Shown here one piece after another: positions 53,102 through 61,396 of a stretch of DNA of 64,000 bases. The notes beneath the pieces were generated by a model. The model was not told where the DNA came from, made no database searches, and saw only the letters and a program-made list of their open reading frames with translations. How positions within the stretch are numbered: the stretch's first letter is position 1; every line of letters begins with the position of its first letter. The DNA is taken from contig JAQBTG010000001.1 of the NCBI GenBank assembly GCA_027624955.1, positions 1 through 64,000 on the forward strand, given 5' to 3'. Position numbers and translations under genes: made by a program. This stretch comes from Pseudomonadota bacterium (GTDB lineage: Bacteria > Pseudomonadota > Alphaproteobacteria > UBA828).

Positions 53102-54115
53102 TCAGCCGTTGCGGTAGATATAGCTGTAGGCATTGATCGCTGGGACGCCACCAAGATGGGCGTACAAGACTCTCGAGCCGGCAGGGAAAAAGCCCTTGCG
53201 CACCAAATCGATCATCCCCTGCATCGATTTTCCTTCGTAGACCGGATCAGTCATCATGCCTTCCATGCGAGCGCAGAGACGGATCGCCTCGTTGGTTTCT
53301 TCCGACGGAACGCCGTAGCAGGGATAGGCATAGTCTTCGTTGAGGATGACGTCCTCCGCGCTGATATCCTGGCCGAGTTCGACCAGCTCTGCGGTCTTTT
53401 GCGCAATGTCTAGAATTTGCGCTTTGGTCTGCGCCGGTGTTGCCGACGCGTCGATGCCGATCACGTTCCGCGCCCTGCCGTCCTTGGCAAATCCAACGAT
53501 CATGCCGGCATGAGTTGACCCGGTGACGCTGCAGACAATGACGTTGTCGAATCTGATGCCCATCTCCGCTTCCTGGGCGCGCACCTCTTCGGCAAAGCCG
53601 ACATAGCCGAGGCCGCCCAATTTGTGCACGCTCGCGCCGGCGGGAATGGCGTAGGGCTTGCCGCCTTTCGCCCGGACATCGTCGAGCGCGCGCGTCCAGC
53701 TCTCGCGGATGCCGATATCGAAGCCCTCGTTCACTAGTTCGATTTCCGCGCCCATCACGCGGCTCATCAGAATGTTGCCGACCCGGTCATAGACCGCATC
53801 CTCGAACGGCACCCAGCCTTCCAGCACGAGGCGGCACTTCATGCCGAGTTTGGCCGCCACGGCGGCGACCTGACGGGTGTGGTTCGATTGAACGCCGCCA
53901 ATGGTAACTAAGGTATCGGCGTTGGTGGCGATGGCATCCGGTACGATATATTCGAGCTTGCGAATCTTATTGCCGCCAAAGGCAAGGCCGGAATTGCAGT
54001 CCTCGCGCTTGGCAAAAATCTCTATTCCGCCGCCGAGATGATCGGACAGTCGGCTCAATTTCTCGATCGGCGTCGGGCCGAAGGTGAGCGGGTAGCGTTC
54101 AAATTTTGCCAGCAT
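53102..54115 (-). CDS. acdS: 1-Aminocyclopropane-1-carboxylate (ACC) deaminase
   Basis: 337 residues, the exact AcdS length, beginning with the characteristic [20 protein letters not shown]. The PLP Lys is in [14 protein letters not shown] (residue 50). Residues that separate ACC deaminase from D-cysteine desulfhydrase are kept: Tyr-Glu in [12 protein letters not shown] and Leu in LYAHLGG. The position after QSN is His ([10 protein letters not shown]), where AcdS usually has Gln and desulfhydrases His. It opens ACC to 2-oxobutyrate and ammonia, giving nitrogen and, in plant-associated bacteria, lowering host ethylene. D-cysteine side activity is possible. Confidence 0.9.
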   Translation of the reverse strand: MLAKFERYPLTFGPTPIEKLSRLSDHLGGGIEIFAKREDCNSGLAFGGNKIRKLEYIVPDAIATNADTLVTIGGVQSNHTRQVAAVAAKLGMKCRLVLEGWVPFEDAVYDRVGNILMSRVMGAEIELVNEGFDIGIRESWTRALDDVRAKGGKPYAIPAGASVHKLGGLGYVGFAEEVRAQEAEMGIRFDNVIVCSVTGSTHAGMIVGFAKDGRARNVIGIDASATPAQTKAQILDIAQKTAELVELGQDISAEDVILNEDYAYPCYGVPSEETNEAIRLCARMEGMMTDPVYEGKSMQGMIDLVRKGFFPAGSRVLYAHLGGVPAINAYSYIYRNG

Positions 54116-54158
54116 TGCAGCACCTCATGATTGGGCGAAAATTTCGCATCAATTTAGC

Positions 54159-54944
54159 CTATTTGTCGTGAATGGCGGTTTCGTCCGTCCGGGGCCAAGA
54201 TAAAATATGCATTGGCGCCCCTTCTTTCTGCCGGGTGACAAGCAACGCCTTGCTACGTGAAGCGTGCGCGTAGCCCGGCCATTCTGACACACGCAGCAAT
54301 AAATCCTCGACGCCGTCGCCGCTAAAATCGCCGGAGGCGAGGATCTCCATGCGGCTTCTGACGCGCGTCCACTCAAACGTGACGCTTCCGTCCGTCGCTT
54401 CCAGCGCCGTCTCGAGCCCGCTTTTGCGGCTCCCATGCCATTGGCGCCATGACCAACCTTTGGCGTTGGCGGTATCGATGTCACGTTGCTCCACTGGATT
54501 GATCGGGATGGCGATTCCGGCAGGGAGAACATCCGCGGCCCGTTCGTCGAGACGGAAATCGCTGACGAAGCTCTTGCGTGCCGATTGGGCCGAGCGGAGC
54601 GCATTCAGCGCCGTACAGGTGGCGGCGAATTCCCCGAGCAGATTATGGTCGCTTTGCGAGCCGGTCTTGAGATGCGCCAGATCCGCTGCCCAATAGTCGG
54701 CGCAGGAAACAATGCGATGGGGCTCGACAGGATCCGGGGCCTGTCCCTGCCCGACATAGCGCCAGCGACGCGCCAAGATGATTCCCGCCCGATTCCAAAG
54801 CGGCGCCTGCACGCGGCGTTCAAGATCGTCGAGAGAATTCAGGCTGAGGGCAGGAGACCAGCGCGGCGGGTATTCTTCGGCCAGCGCAATGCCGGCGCTC
54901 CCGGTCAGCGTGCCGGCCAGAATTAAGGCGCGCAGCCAAAACAA
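54159..54944 (-). CDS. Hypothetical secreted protein with FG-GAP-like motif
   Basis: 261 residues. Signal peptide FWLRALILAGTLTGSAGIALA, cleaved before EEYPPRW. Near the C-terminus ILASGDFSGDGVEDLLLRVS is a calcium-binding FG-GAP/integrin-like repeat. Two Cys at about residues 81 and 110 could form a disulfide in the periplasm. No family name is recognised. It follows the MIP18-like gene by 8 bases on the same strand and may be co-expressed, but no functional tie is apparent. Confidence 0.65.
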   Translation of the reverse strand: MFWLRALILAGTLTGSAGIALAEEYPPRWSPALSLNSLDDLERRVQAPLWNRAGIILARRWRYVGQGQAPDPVEPHRIVSCADYWAADLAHLKTGSQSDHNLLGEFAATCTALNALRSAQSARKSFVSDFRLDERAADVLPAGIAIPINPVEQRDIDTANAKGWSWRQWHGSRKSGLETALEATDGSVTFEWTRVRSRMEILASGDFSGDGVEDLLLRVSEWPGYAHASRSKALLVTRQKEGAPMHILSWPRTDETAIHDK

Positions 54945-54952
54945 TTAATCGC

Positions 54953-55690
54953 CTATTCGCCGGCCTCGCCGTAGCGGGTTTTCAACAGGCTGCGGCACAT
55001 ATTGGCGTTGAACGCGGCATTCATGCGCACGCGGCGCAAATCCTTGAGATATTCGGTGAAATTTTCGGGGCTCAGGTCCTCGCCCTCGGATGTCGAGAAC
55101 GCCGCATCGCTCCCTTCCGCCGGGCCACCGAACTCGCCGCGTATTTCGAGATAACGCTGGCACATCCGTGCGCCTTCAGCGTCGGCCAATTCGAGCGCCG
55201 CCAAAGCGCTGATCCGCATGGCGCACAGTTGCGTCGCTGTGAAACCATCGGCCAGCAGGCGGCGCAACAGCACTTCCTGGCGGCCTTGAAAGGCCTTACG
55301 GCGGAAGGTGACACGCAGTTCATCAAGTTCTGCGGTAGCCTGGCCGGGGAAGGTTTCGGCGAAGGAGTGCCCGCTTCCAACGCCGCGGTTAATCTCCTCG
55401 GCGTGGCAATGATCGCTGAGAGTAATTTTGGCGCGGGTCACCCAATCGAGTCTCTCCACCGCTTCGCGCATGTCGTGTGCCATGAGAAATGCAAAATTGG
55501 GCGCGCACCAAAATGTCGGCAAGCGCAAGCCGATGCGCACATCGCCGTCGGCGCCGAGCTCGACCGATTCGACGAAGCCCATAGCGGCAACAGATTCGTC
55601 TAGCTCCGGATCGCTTACCGTGGCGAGGCGGGCCCACACATCGTCCAGGCGCGGGTCGCCAGATTGCGGCAGAGGTGCATCCATGGGCAT
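54953..55690 (-). CDS. MIP18/DUF59-type metal-sulfur cluster assembly protein
   Basis: 245 residues. The N-terminal 100 residues match the DUF59/MIP18 fold: VWARLATVSDPELDESVAAM, GFVESVELGADGDVRIGLRL, and TFWCAPNFAFLMAHDMREAV with a Cys in the family loop position. The C-terminal 140 residues are helical and not recognised. The ATG overlaps the upstream amidohydrolase stop by one base (TGATG), so the two are co-translated. Similar pairs accompany soluble di-iron (propane/phenol-type) monooxygenase genes, where they aid enzyme maturation. No monooxygenase is here. Confidence 0.75.
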   Translation of the reverse strand: MPMDAPLPQSGDPRLDDVWARLATVSDPELDESVAAMGFVESVELGADGDVRIGLRLPTFWCAPNFAFLMAHDMREAVERLDWVTRAKITLSDHCHAEEINRGVGSGHSFAETFPGQATAELDELRVTFRRKAFQGRQEVLLRRLLADGFTATQLCAMRISALAALELADAEGARMCQRYLEIRGEFGGPAEGSDAAFSTSEGEDLSPENFTEYLKDLRRVRMNAAFNANMCRSLLKTRYGEAGE

Positions 55691-56691
55691 CAAGCCGCGC
55701 CGAGCGTGGCTTTCTTGGCATCGACATCGATGCCATAGAGCTTGGCCGCGTTGAGGCCAAGGATTTTACGCTTTGCCTCAGGTGTGAGATCGACGCCGGT
55801 CTCGGCCTTGAGGTCTTCGGGCATTTCGAACGCCATGAATTTTTCGATCAGCCATTTGGGCTGCCAGATGCCGTAATCGCTGGCGAACAGCAGGCGGTCC
55901 TCGCCGACCCAAAACAGCAGTTCCGCCATCATCTCGGCGAAATAACGCGGCCGCGCATGGACGAATGCCGAGGCCACAGCGAGGCCGCCATAGACGTTGG
56001 GCTCCTGCACGGCGATCCAGCAGAAATCGTCGAGGCGCGGCAGGCCGACATGATCGACGATAAAATTCAGTTCGGGAAAATCGGTCGCCGCGTCATCAAT
56101 GTCTGCCACATCGAAAGCATCGCGGTTGAGCGGCAGGATGGTCGGGCCTTTGTGGACATGGACATTCTTGATGCCAAGCGACTGAGCCTTCTCCAAATAG
56201 CGCTTGGCCCACGGATCGCTGAGCTTGTAGCCCTTCGAATCGCCACGCCACTCGGCGGTATAGAGTTTTACGCCTTGAAGGCCATAGGTCTCGACCAGCG
56301 CTTCCAGCGCCTCCAATCCGGGTTCGCCGTCGCGCGGGTCGAAGGCGCCATTCAATATAATGCGGTCAGGATATTTATCGCGTAATTTAGAGTTCTGCTC
56401 GGTTGTGTTGAAGCCGGTATTATAGAATTCCTTGAGATAGGTTGGCTGGCAGATCGCCATATCGGCATAGCCGTTCACGAACAGGTCTTCATACAGCGCG
56501 TCGCTGCCATAGTGCTGAAACTTCTCCGCCGTCCAAAGATACTCCGCCGGGCTCAGCGCTTTGTGATAATCGTGAAAGCAGTTGATGAATTGTGCGCCAT
56601 GAATGTTGCGTTGATTTTCTGGCCGCGCGTCCCATAAATGAATATGCGCGTCGACCACAAAGATTTCTTCACCGTCGCCGGTCTTATACAT
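55690..56691 (-). CDS. Amidohydrolase-2 family metal hydrolase
   Basis: 333 residues. The TIM-barrel metal sites are visible: His-x-His in VVDAHIHLWD, His in IKNVHVHKGPTILPL, His in NFIVDHVGLPRLDD, and Asp in LLFASDYGIWQPKW. It belongs with the decarboxylase/hydrolase group of amidohydrolase-2. It resembles the protein encoded in propane-monooxygenase clusters beside a MIP18-like gene, as here. In those clusters its role is thought to be maturation or handling of an unknown intermediate. It is the first gene of a three-gene run and has an 80-base gap to the DMT gene. Confidence 0.85.
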   Translation of the reverse strand: MYKTGDGEEIFVVDAHIHLWDARPENQRNIHGAQFINCFHDYHKALSPAEYLWTAEKFQHYGSDALYEDLFVNGYADMAICQPTYLKEFYNTGFNTTEQNSKLRDKYPDRIILNGAFDPRDGEPGLEALEALVETYGLQGVKLYTAEWRGDSKGYKLSDPWAKRYLEKAQSLGIKNVHVHKGPTILPLNRDAFDVADIDDAATDFPELNFIVDHVGLPRLDDFCWIAVQEPNVYGGLAVASAFVHARPRYFAEMMAELLFWVGEDRLLFASDYGIWQPKWLIEKFMAFEMPEDLKAETGVDLTPEAKRKILGLNAAKLYGIDVDAKKATLGAA

Positions 56692-56770
56692 CTGCTCTCC
56701 CTCGCCCGTATTTTGTTCTTGCGGCCTAGCCTAATGGCAGTTTGCGAATCTGCCTATGAAACTCTCAAAC

Positions 56771-57685
56771 TCAAACTTTCGCGCTACGCACTGTTCTGGA
56801 TTTCGAGTAATTCATTACCGCAAGTCCAAGCGCAATGATGGCAATGGCGGCCCACAGCCAAATGTTGGGTTCGTCGCCGAACAGAAGATAAGCCCACACC
56901 ACCCCCGCCGCGACGACGACATAATTGATCTGGGCGAAAAATACCCCTCCAGCGCGACGCAATATTTCGAAAAAACAAAGATACGTCACAACGGTCGCTG
57001 CGCTCGCCCAAAGCGTCGGCCAAACAGCATCGACGCCGGCATGGGTAAGCGCCACTGGCCCGTCGGTCACGAGCATAATGATAAAGAGCAGGAGCGCGCT
57101 GAGCGTCATCAGCCCGGTGGTGAGCGCAAGCGAATTCACGTCTGGCGGCATCAACCTGGCAGTAAACACATTATTGACAGCGGCACTCGCGGGTAGCAGC
57201 AGCGCGAACAGCACCCAACCTGCCGCCGCTTGATCGGGCAGGCCGTCTTCCGGCAACACGATGAACAGCACCCCGCCGAAGCCGAGCACCACGCCCAACA
57301 GCGCGAGCCAGCGGAACGATTCACTGCGCACGGCAAGGGCGAGCAGATAGGTCGCCGAAGCGATCAGCGCCGCCGCCAGCGTGATGACAGACGGCGGCAG
57401 CTTATTCGCCAGGGTGACGATGATGATGGTTGGGCCTGACAGTCCGACGACAGCCACCAGGCCATAGACCCGCAAATGGCGCAGGCTTAATTTTGGCGGC
57501 GAGCGCAGCAACATCGAGACCGGCAACAGCACCGCGGAGGCGATGACGATCTGCCAAAATGCATAAGCGAAGGCCGGCATGCCGGCGTCCACCGCCAATT
57601 TGTTAGCCGTAAATATACTGCCGTACGAAGTGCCGCCAAGCAGCAGCAGAAAGGTCGGTATCAACAGGCCCGAGGAAATTTTCAT
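56771..57685 (-). CDS. EamA/DMT-superfamily transporter
   Basis: About 304 residues from the ATG at 57685; starts at 57706 and 57721 are in frame but less likely. Ten hydrophobic segments form two EamA halves: ISSGLLIPTFLLLLGGTSYG at the N-terminus, and FFAQINYVVVAAGVVWAYLL followed by WAAIAIIALGLAVMNY at the C-terminus. Inner-membrane exporters of amino acids or small metabolites belong here. No substrate clue in the neighbourhood. Confidence 0.85.
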   Translation of the reverse strand: MKISSGLLIPTFLLLLGGTSYGSIFTANKLAVDAGMPAFAYAFWQIVIASAVLLPVSMLLRSPPKLSLRHLRVYGLVAVVGLSGPTIIIVTLANKLPPSVITLAAALIASATYLLALAVRSESFRWLALLGVVLGFGGVLFIVLPEDGLPDQAAAGWVLFALLLPASAAVNNVFTARLMPPDVNSLALTTGLMTLSALLLFIIMLVTDGPVALTHAGVDAVWPTLWASAATVVTYLCFFEILRRAGGVFFAQINYVVVAAGVVWAYLLFGDEPNIWLWAAIAIIALGLAVMNYSKSRTVRSAKV

Positions 57686-57721
57686 GGCCCATAGCTTGCC
57701 CGGCATCACCGCCACACACAA

Positions 57722-57966
57722 GCATAGATTTTCTTATGCGCCGCAACTTCGTCGAGTGCACCCATGTTTGCCTCAATGGCCATCGGCATTACTGTTCGAC
57801 GGGGTTTCGGAGCGCGGATGCGAGATGACGGCATTCGATAAAATGCCGGCGTATGGCTGGCTGACGCACTGCCGCCCACTGCGCAAGCCGTTATGGCCAA
57901 CTTGACTAATACCTTCGGCAAGGGGCGCCGCGAAATCACGCGGTCGGAAGATTACCCGCTCTTCTA
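57722..57966 (+). pseudogene. Possible gene relic
   Basis: The plus strand between the DMT and NTF2-like genes ends in an open frame reading ANLTNTFGKGRREITRSEDYPLF and stop at 57966. This looks like the C-terminus of a protein, with no intact upstream part. A frame with MPAYGWLTHCRPLRKPLWPT overlaps it. No family is recognised, so this is tentative. Confidence 0.3.
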
Positions 57967-57972
57967 AATCAA

Positions 57973-58362
57973 CTACTCGTCGCCGGCATATTTCCAGTAG
58001 GTGTCCTTGCGCGTGATCATGCCGTCGGCGCGCAGCACCCAGAGATCGCAGCCCATCCAGTTAAGGCGATTGCCGTTGGATTCGGTCCCTGTCACGGTCC
58101 ATTCCGAACAGCCGCGATTGCCACCGACCCAATGGCTGTGAATTTCCCATGCCATGTCGGGAATTGAAGAGAAGCGTTGCTTTAGCATCGCGGCGATAGC
58201 TGGCTTGCCGTAAAGCGTTTGCCCGTCCGGCTGTGCGCCGCGCGAGGTCAGCCAGGCGCTGTCCTCTGCAAATTGCGCCAGTATGGCCTCGGCGTCGTGG
58301 CGGTTGAAGGCTTCGCAGACGTCGGTGATGGTCTTGAGATTTCTTTGCTCGGTTTCGTTCAT
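57973..58362 (-). CDS. NTF2/SnoaL-like domain protein
   Basis: 129 residues from the ATG at 58362 (GGGGAG 5 bases upstream). NTF2-like cone fold: ITDVCEAFNRHDAEAILAQF, DSAWLTSRGAQPDGQTLYGK, AIAAMLKQRFSSIPDMAWEI, NRLNWMGCDLWVLRADGMIT. Such domains act as small isomerases or binding proteins, or have lost activity. It is divergent from livK over 205 bases. Confidence 0.8.
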   Translation of the reverse strand: MNETEQRNLKTITDVCEAFNRHDAEAILAQFAEDSAWLTSRGAQPDGQTLYGKPAIAAMLKQRFSSIPDMAWEIHSHWVGGNRGCSEWTVTGTESNGNRLNWMGCDLWVLRADGMITRKDTYWKYAGDE

Positions 58363-58506
58363 GCCGCTCCCCGCTGGCGCTGTTGGCAACTCGTGCGCCA
58401 CGCTATCCGGATTTGTGCGGAAATCAATCCGCTATACCCACTAATTGTCTGCTGGATATTGAGGGCCGCATGTCTCACAATAGAAGGTTGTTAGTGAAAT
58501 ACGAGG

Positions 58507-58524
58507 GCGGCGATGAATCGCCGC
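58507..58524. promoter_or_regulatory. Perfect inverted repeat upstream of livK
   Basis: GCGGCGAT-GA-ATCGCCGC, 43 bases before the livK start. Either an operator or a leader hairpin; no T-run follows. Confidence 0.4.
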
Positions 58525-58567
58525 TGTCGATTAACAAGCCGACAAATAACTAGGAAGATACAGGGAA

Positions 58568-59788
58568 ATGAAGTTATCAAACAGGATTCTCAGCGCGGCG
58601 GCAGCAGCCGCGTTCGTGGCAGCGACCAGCATTGGGCTGGCGCCTGCCGCCAAGGCCGATGGCCACGAAATTAAGGTCGGAATTATTCTCGGCTTTACCG
58701 GTCCCATTGAATCGCTGACTCCGGGCATGGCTGCTTCGGCGGAACTGGCGATGAAAGAGGTTACGGATTCCGGCAAGCTCCTGGGTGGTAAGGCTCTGGT
58801 CGCAGTCCGTGCCGATTCGACCTGCGTCGATTCAGCCGCGGCAACGGCTGCGGCCGAGCGCCTCATCACGTCCGATTCCGTCGTCGCCATCATGGGCGCC
58901 GATTGTTCCGGCGTGACCACCGCCATCGCCAACAACACAGCGGTGCCGAATGGTGTGGTGATGGTGTCACCATCCGCCACTTCGCCAGCCCTTTCGACCA
59001 TCGAGGACAAAGGCTTTTTCTTCCGTACCGCGCCGTCCGATGCCCGTCAGGGTCAGGTTTTGGCCGATGTGTTGAAATCGCGAGGCATTTCTAATGTCGC
59101 CGTCACCTACACCAACAATGATTACGGCAAAGGCTTGGCGGATAGCTTCATCGCCGCGTTCCAAGCGCAGGGCGGTAAAGTTGAAATGAATGCTGCGCAT
59201 GAAGATGGCAAGGGCGATTATTCCGCCGAAGTGGGCGCGCTTGCAGCCTCGGGTTCGGCGCATCTGGTGGTGCTTGGCTATCTTGATCAGGGTGGCAAGG
59301 GCATCATTCAGACCTCGCTCGACACCGGCGCTTTTGACGCTTTCGTACTCGCGGATGGCATGATCGGACAGTCGCTGATTGATAGCATCGGCGCCGGTCT
59401 GAACGGCACTATCGGCACGCTGCCGGGCTCCGAATCAAAAGGCGCTAAGTTGTTCCTCGATGTTGCCACCGCCGGCGGCGTTGATGGTGACGGACCGTTC
59501 CGCGCCGAATCCTACGATGCGGCGGCCTTGATCGCTTTGGCGATTCAGGCCGGCGGTTCCGCTGATCGCAGCTCCATCCAGGCGAACATGCTGGCCGTAG
59601 CTAATGCACCGGGCGAGCAGATTCTGCCGGGCGAACTTGGCAAGGCACTGCAGATTCTAGCCGATGGTGGTGAGATCGATTATCAAGGCGCGACAAATGT
59701 CGAGCTGATCGGCCCGGGCGAGGCGGCAGGTTCTTATAAAGAGCTTGAAGTCATGGACGGCGCTTTCAAAACCATTAAGGTTCACTAG
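58568..59788 (+). CDS. livK: Branched-chain-amino-acid-type ABC transporter, periplasmic binding protein
   Basis: 406 residues. Signal peptide LSAAAAAAFVAATSIGLAPAAKA, cleaved before DGHEIKVG. Type I periplasmic-binding fold of the Leu/Ile/Val group: IKVGIILGFTGPIESLTPGM, MKEVTDSGKLLGGKAL, VAIMGADCSGVTTAI, VAVTYTNNDYGKGLADSFIA, RAESYDAAALIALA. AGGAAGATACAGGGA precedes the ATG. It is the first gene of a complete importer operon, and separated from livG by two strong hairpins, consistent with higher expression. Ligand could be branched-chain amino acids, amides or other small metabolites. Confidence 0.9.
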   Translation: MKLSNRILSAAAAAAFVAATSIGLAPAAKADGHEIKVGIILGFTGPIESLTPGMAASAELAMKEVTDSGKLLGGKALVAVRADSTCVDSAAATAAAERLITSDSVVAIMGADCSGVTTAIANNTAVPNGVVMVSPSATSPALSTIEDKGFFFRTAPSDARQGQVLADVLKSRGISNVAVTYTNNDYGKGLADSFIAAFQAQGGKVEMNAAHEDGKGDYSAEVGALAASGSAHLVVLGYLDQGGKGIIQTSLDTGAFDAFVLADGMIGQSLIDSIGAGLNGTIGTLPGSESKGAKLFLDVATAGGVDGDGPFRAESYDAAALIALAIQAGGSADRSSIQANMLAVANAPGEQILPGELGKALQILADGGEIDYQGATNVELIGPGEAAGSYKELEVMDGAFKTIKVH

Positions 59789-59804
59789 GCAAGGTGACGT
59801 GTGG

Positions 59805-59873
59805 CGGCCCGGTAGTTTACCGGGCCGTCGCCGCGCCTGACAGGGGGCCGATCCGACGCGTAGCAGGATCGGC
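59805..59873 (+). promoter_or_regulatory. Two intercistronic hairpins between livK and livG
   Basis: CGGCCCGGTA-GTT-TACCGGGCCG (59805-59827) and GCCGATCC-11-base loop-GGATCGGC (59847-59873). Neither has a T-run. They probably stabilise the livK message and reduce read-through, a common way to keep binding protein in excess over the transporter. Confidence 0.7.
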
Positions 59874-59886
59874 GCTTGTCTAGTGA

Positions 59887-60678
59887 ATGCGGACGATGAT
59901 CCGCGTCGAAAACCTTCATAAACGTTTTGGCGGCCTGCGAGCCGTGGATGGCGCCAGCCTGGAAATCTCGGCGGGCTCCATCACCGGTTTGATCGGCCCC
60001 AATGGTGCCGGCAAAACAACGCTGTTCAACGTCATCGCCGGCGCTTTCCGGCCGACGTCAGGCCGCGTATATCTCAATGACAAAGACATTACCGGCCTCA
60101 AACCGCATGAGTTGTTTCATAAGGGGGTCCTGCGCACCTTCCAAATCGCGCATGAATTCACCACCCTGACCGTCACCGAAAATCTGATGATGGTACCGGG
60201 CGGACAGCACGGCGAGCGCCTGCTCGACGCCTGGTTTCGCCCCCGGCTGGTGCGCGAAGAAGAGGCCGCTATTCGCGCCAAAGCCGAAGAGGTGCTTGAG
60301 TTCCTCGGTCTCAGCCACCTTGCCCAGGAGCCGGCGGGCAACCTTTCCGGCGGTCAGAAAAAACTCCTGGAACTCGGCCGCACCATGATGGTCGAGGCCA
60401 AGATCGTCTTTCTCGATGAAGTCGGCGCCGGTGTGAATCGTACACTCCTGCGCACCATCGGCGATGCCATCCAACGGCTCAACACCGAGCGCGGTTATAC
60501 CTTTTGCATGATCGAGCATGACATGGATTTCATCTCGCGCCTGTGCGATCCGGTGATCGTCATGGCCGAGGGCGCTGTCTTGATGGAGGGCAGTGCCGCA
60601 GAAGTAAAATCCGATGCCCGGGTGATCGAGGCTTATCTCGGCACCGGCCTCAAGAACCGCGCGAACGTGCCTGCATGA
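59887..60678 (+). CDS. livG: Branched-chain-amino-acid-type ABC transporter ATPase LivG
   Basis: 263 residues. Walker A GPNGAGKTT, Q-loop region FQIAHEFTTLTVTENLM, signature LSGGQKKLLELGR, Walker B IVFLDEVGAGVN, and H-loop MIEHDMDF. The Walker B glutamate is followed by VGAGVN, where LivG proteins commonly have PMAGVN. The C-terminal extension EVKSDARVIEAYLG is the LivG hallmark. The ATG at 59887 is used; another lies at 59896. It ends in an ATGA overlap with livF. Confidence 0.93.
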   Translation: MRTMIRVENLHKRFGGLRAVDGASLEISAGSITGLIGPNGAGKTTLFNVIAGAFRPTSGRVYLNDKDITGLKPHELFHKGVLRTFQIAHEFTTLTVTENLMMVPGGQHGERLLDAWFRPRLVREEEAAIRAKAEEVLEFLGLSHLAQEPAGNLSGGQKKLLELGRTMMVEAKIVFLDEVGAGVNRTLLRTIGDAIQRLNTERGYTFCMIEHDMDFISRLCDPVIVMAEGAVLMEGSAAEVKSDARVIEAYLGTGLKNRANVPA

Positions 60679-61379
60679 GTTTCCTTATCGGTGAGAACAT
60701 GACCGGCGGCTATGGCGCGGCCGATATTTTGCATGGTTGCACTATCGACGTTGAGCTCGGCGAAATCGTCGTCATCGTCGGCCCCAACGGCGCCGGTAAA
60801 TCCACCGCGATGAAGGCGGTGTTTGGCATGTTAGATTTGCGCGAAGGCTCGGTGCGCCTCGACGGCGAAGATATCACCCGCCTCAGCCCGCAGGAACGCG
60901 TGCGCCGCGGCATGGGCTTTGTGCCGCAAACTTCGAATATTTTTACCAGCATGACGGTGCGCGAGAATCTCGAAATGGGCGCCTATCTGCGCGATGATGA
61001 TTACTCCGCCACCATGGAGCAAATCCTTGAGCTTTTTCCCATCCTCAAGGAAAAGAGCCGCCAGATTGCCGGTGAACTGTCGGGCGGTCAGCGCCAGCAG
61101 GTCGCCGTAGCACGGGCACTGATGATGCAGCCGCGCGTCCTCATGTTGGATGAGCCCACCGCCGGCGTTTCGCCGATCGTCATGGACGAGCTGTTCGACC
61201 GCATCATCGAGATCCGCAATAGCGGCATCGCGGTCCTGATGGTCGAACAGAACGCCGCCCAGGCTCTGGCCATCGCCGATCGCGGCTATGTGCTGGTGAC
61301 GGGCGAGAACCGCTTTACCGATAGCGGCCAGGCGCTTCTTGAAAACCCTGAAGTGCGCCGCTCGTTCCTCGGCGGCTGA
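60675..61379 (+). CDS. livF: Branched-chain-amino-acid-type ABC transporter ATPase LivF
   Basis: 234 residues from the ATG at 60675, four bases overlapping livG. Walker A GPNGAGKST, VPQTSNIFTSMTVRENLEMG, signature LSGGQRQQVAVARAL, Walker B VLMLDEPTAGVSP, H-loop region VLMVEQNAAQALAIAD. The MVEQN form is typical of LivF. It pairs with LivG to power the LivHM channel. Confidence 0.94.
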   Translation: MSFLIGENMTGGYGAADILHGCTIDVELGEIVVIVGPNGAGKSTAMKAVFGMLDLREGSVRLDGEDITRLSPQERVRRGMGFVPQTSNIFTSMTVRENLEMGAYLRDDDYSATMEQILELFPILKEKSRQIAGELSGGQRQQVAVARALMMQPRVLMLDEPTAGVSPIVMDELFDRIIEIRNSGIAVLMVEQNAAQALAIADRGYVLVTGENRFTDSGQALLENPEVRRSFLGG

Positions 61380-61396
61380 GCGAGGGAGGGGCTCCG

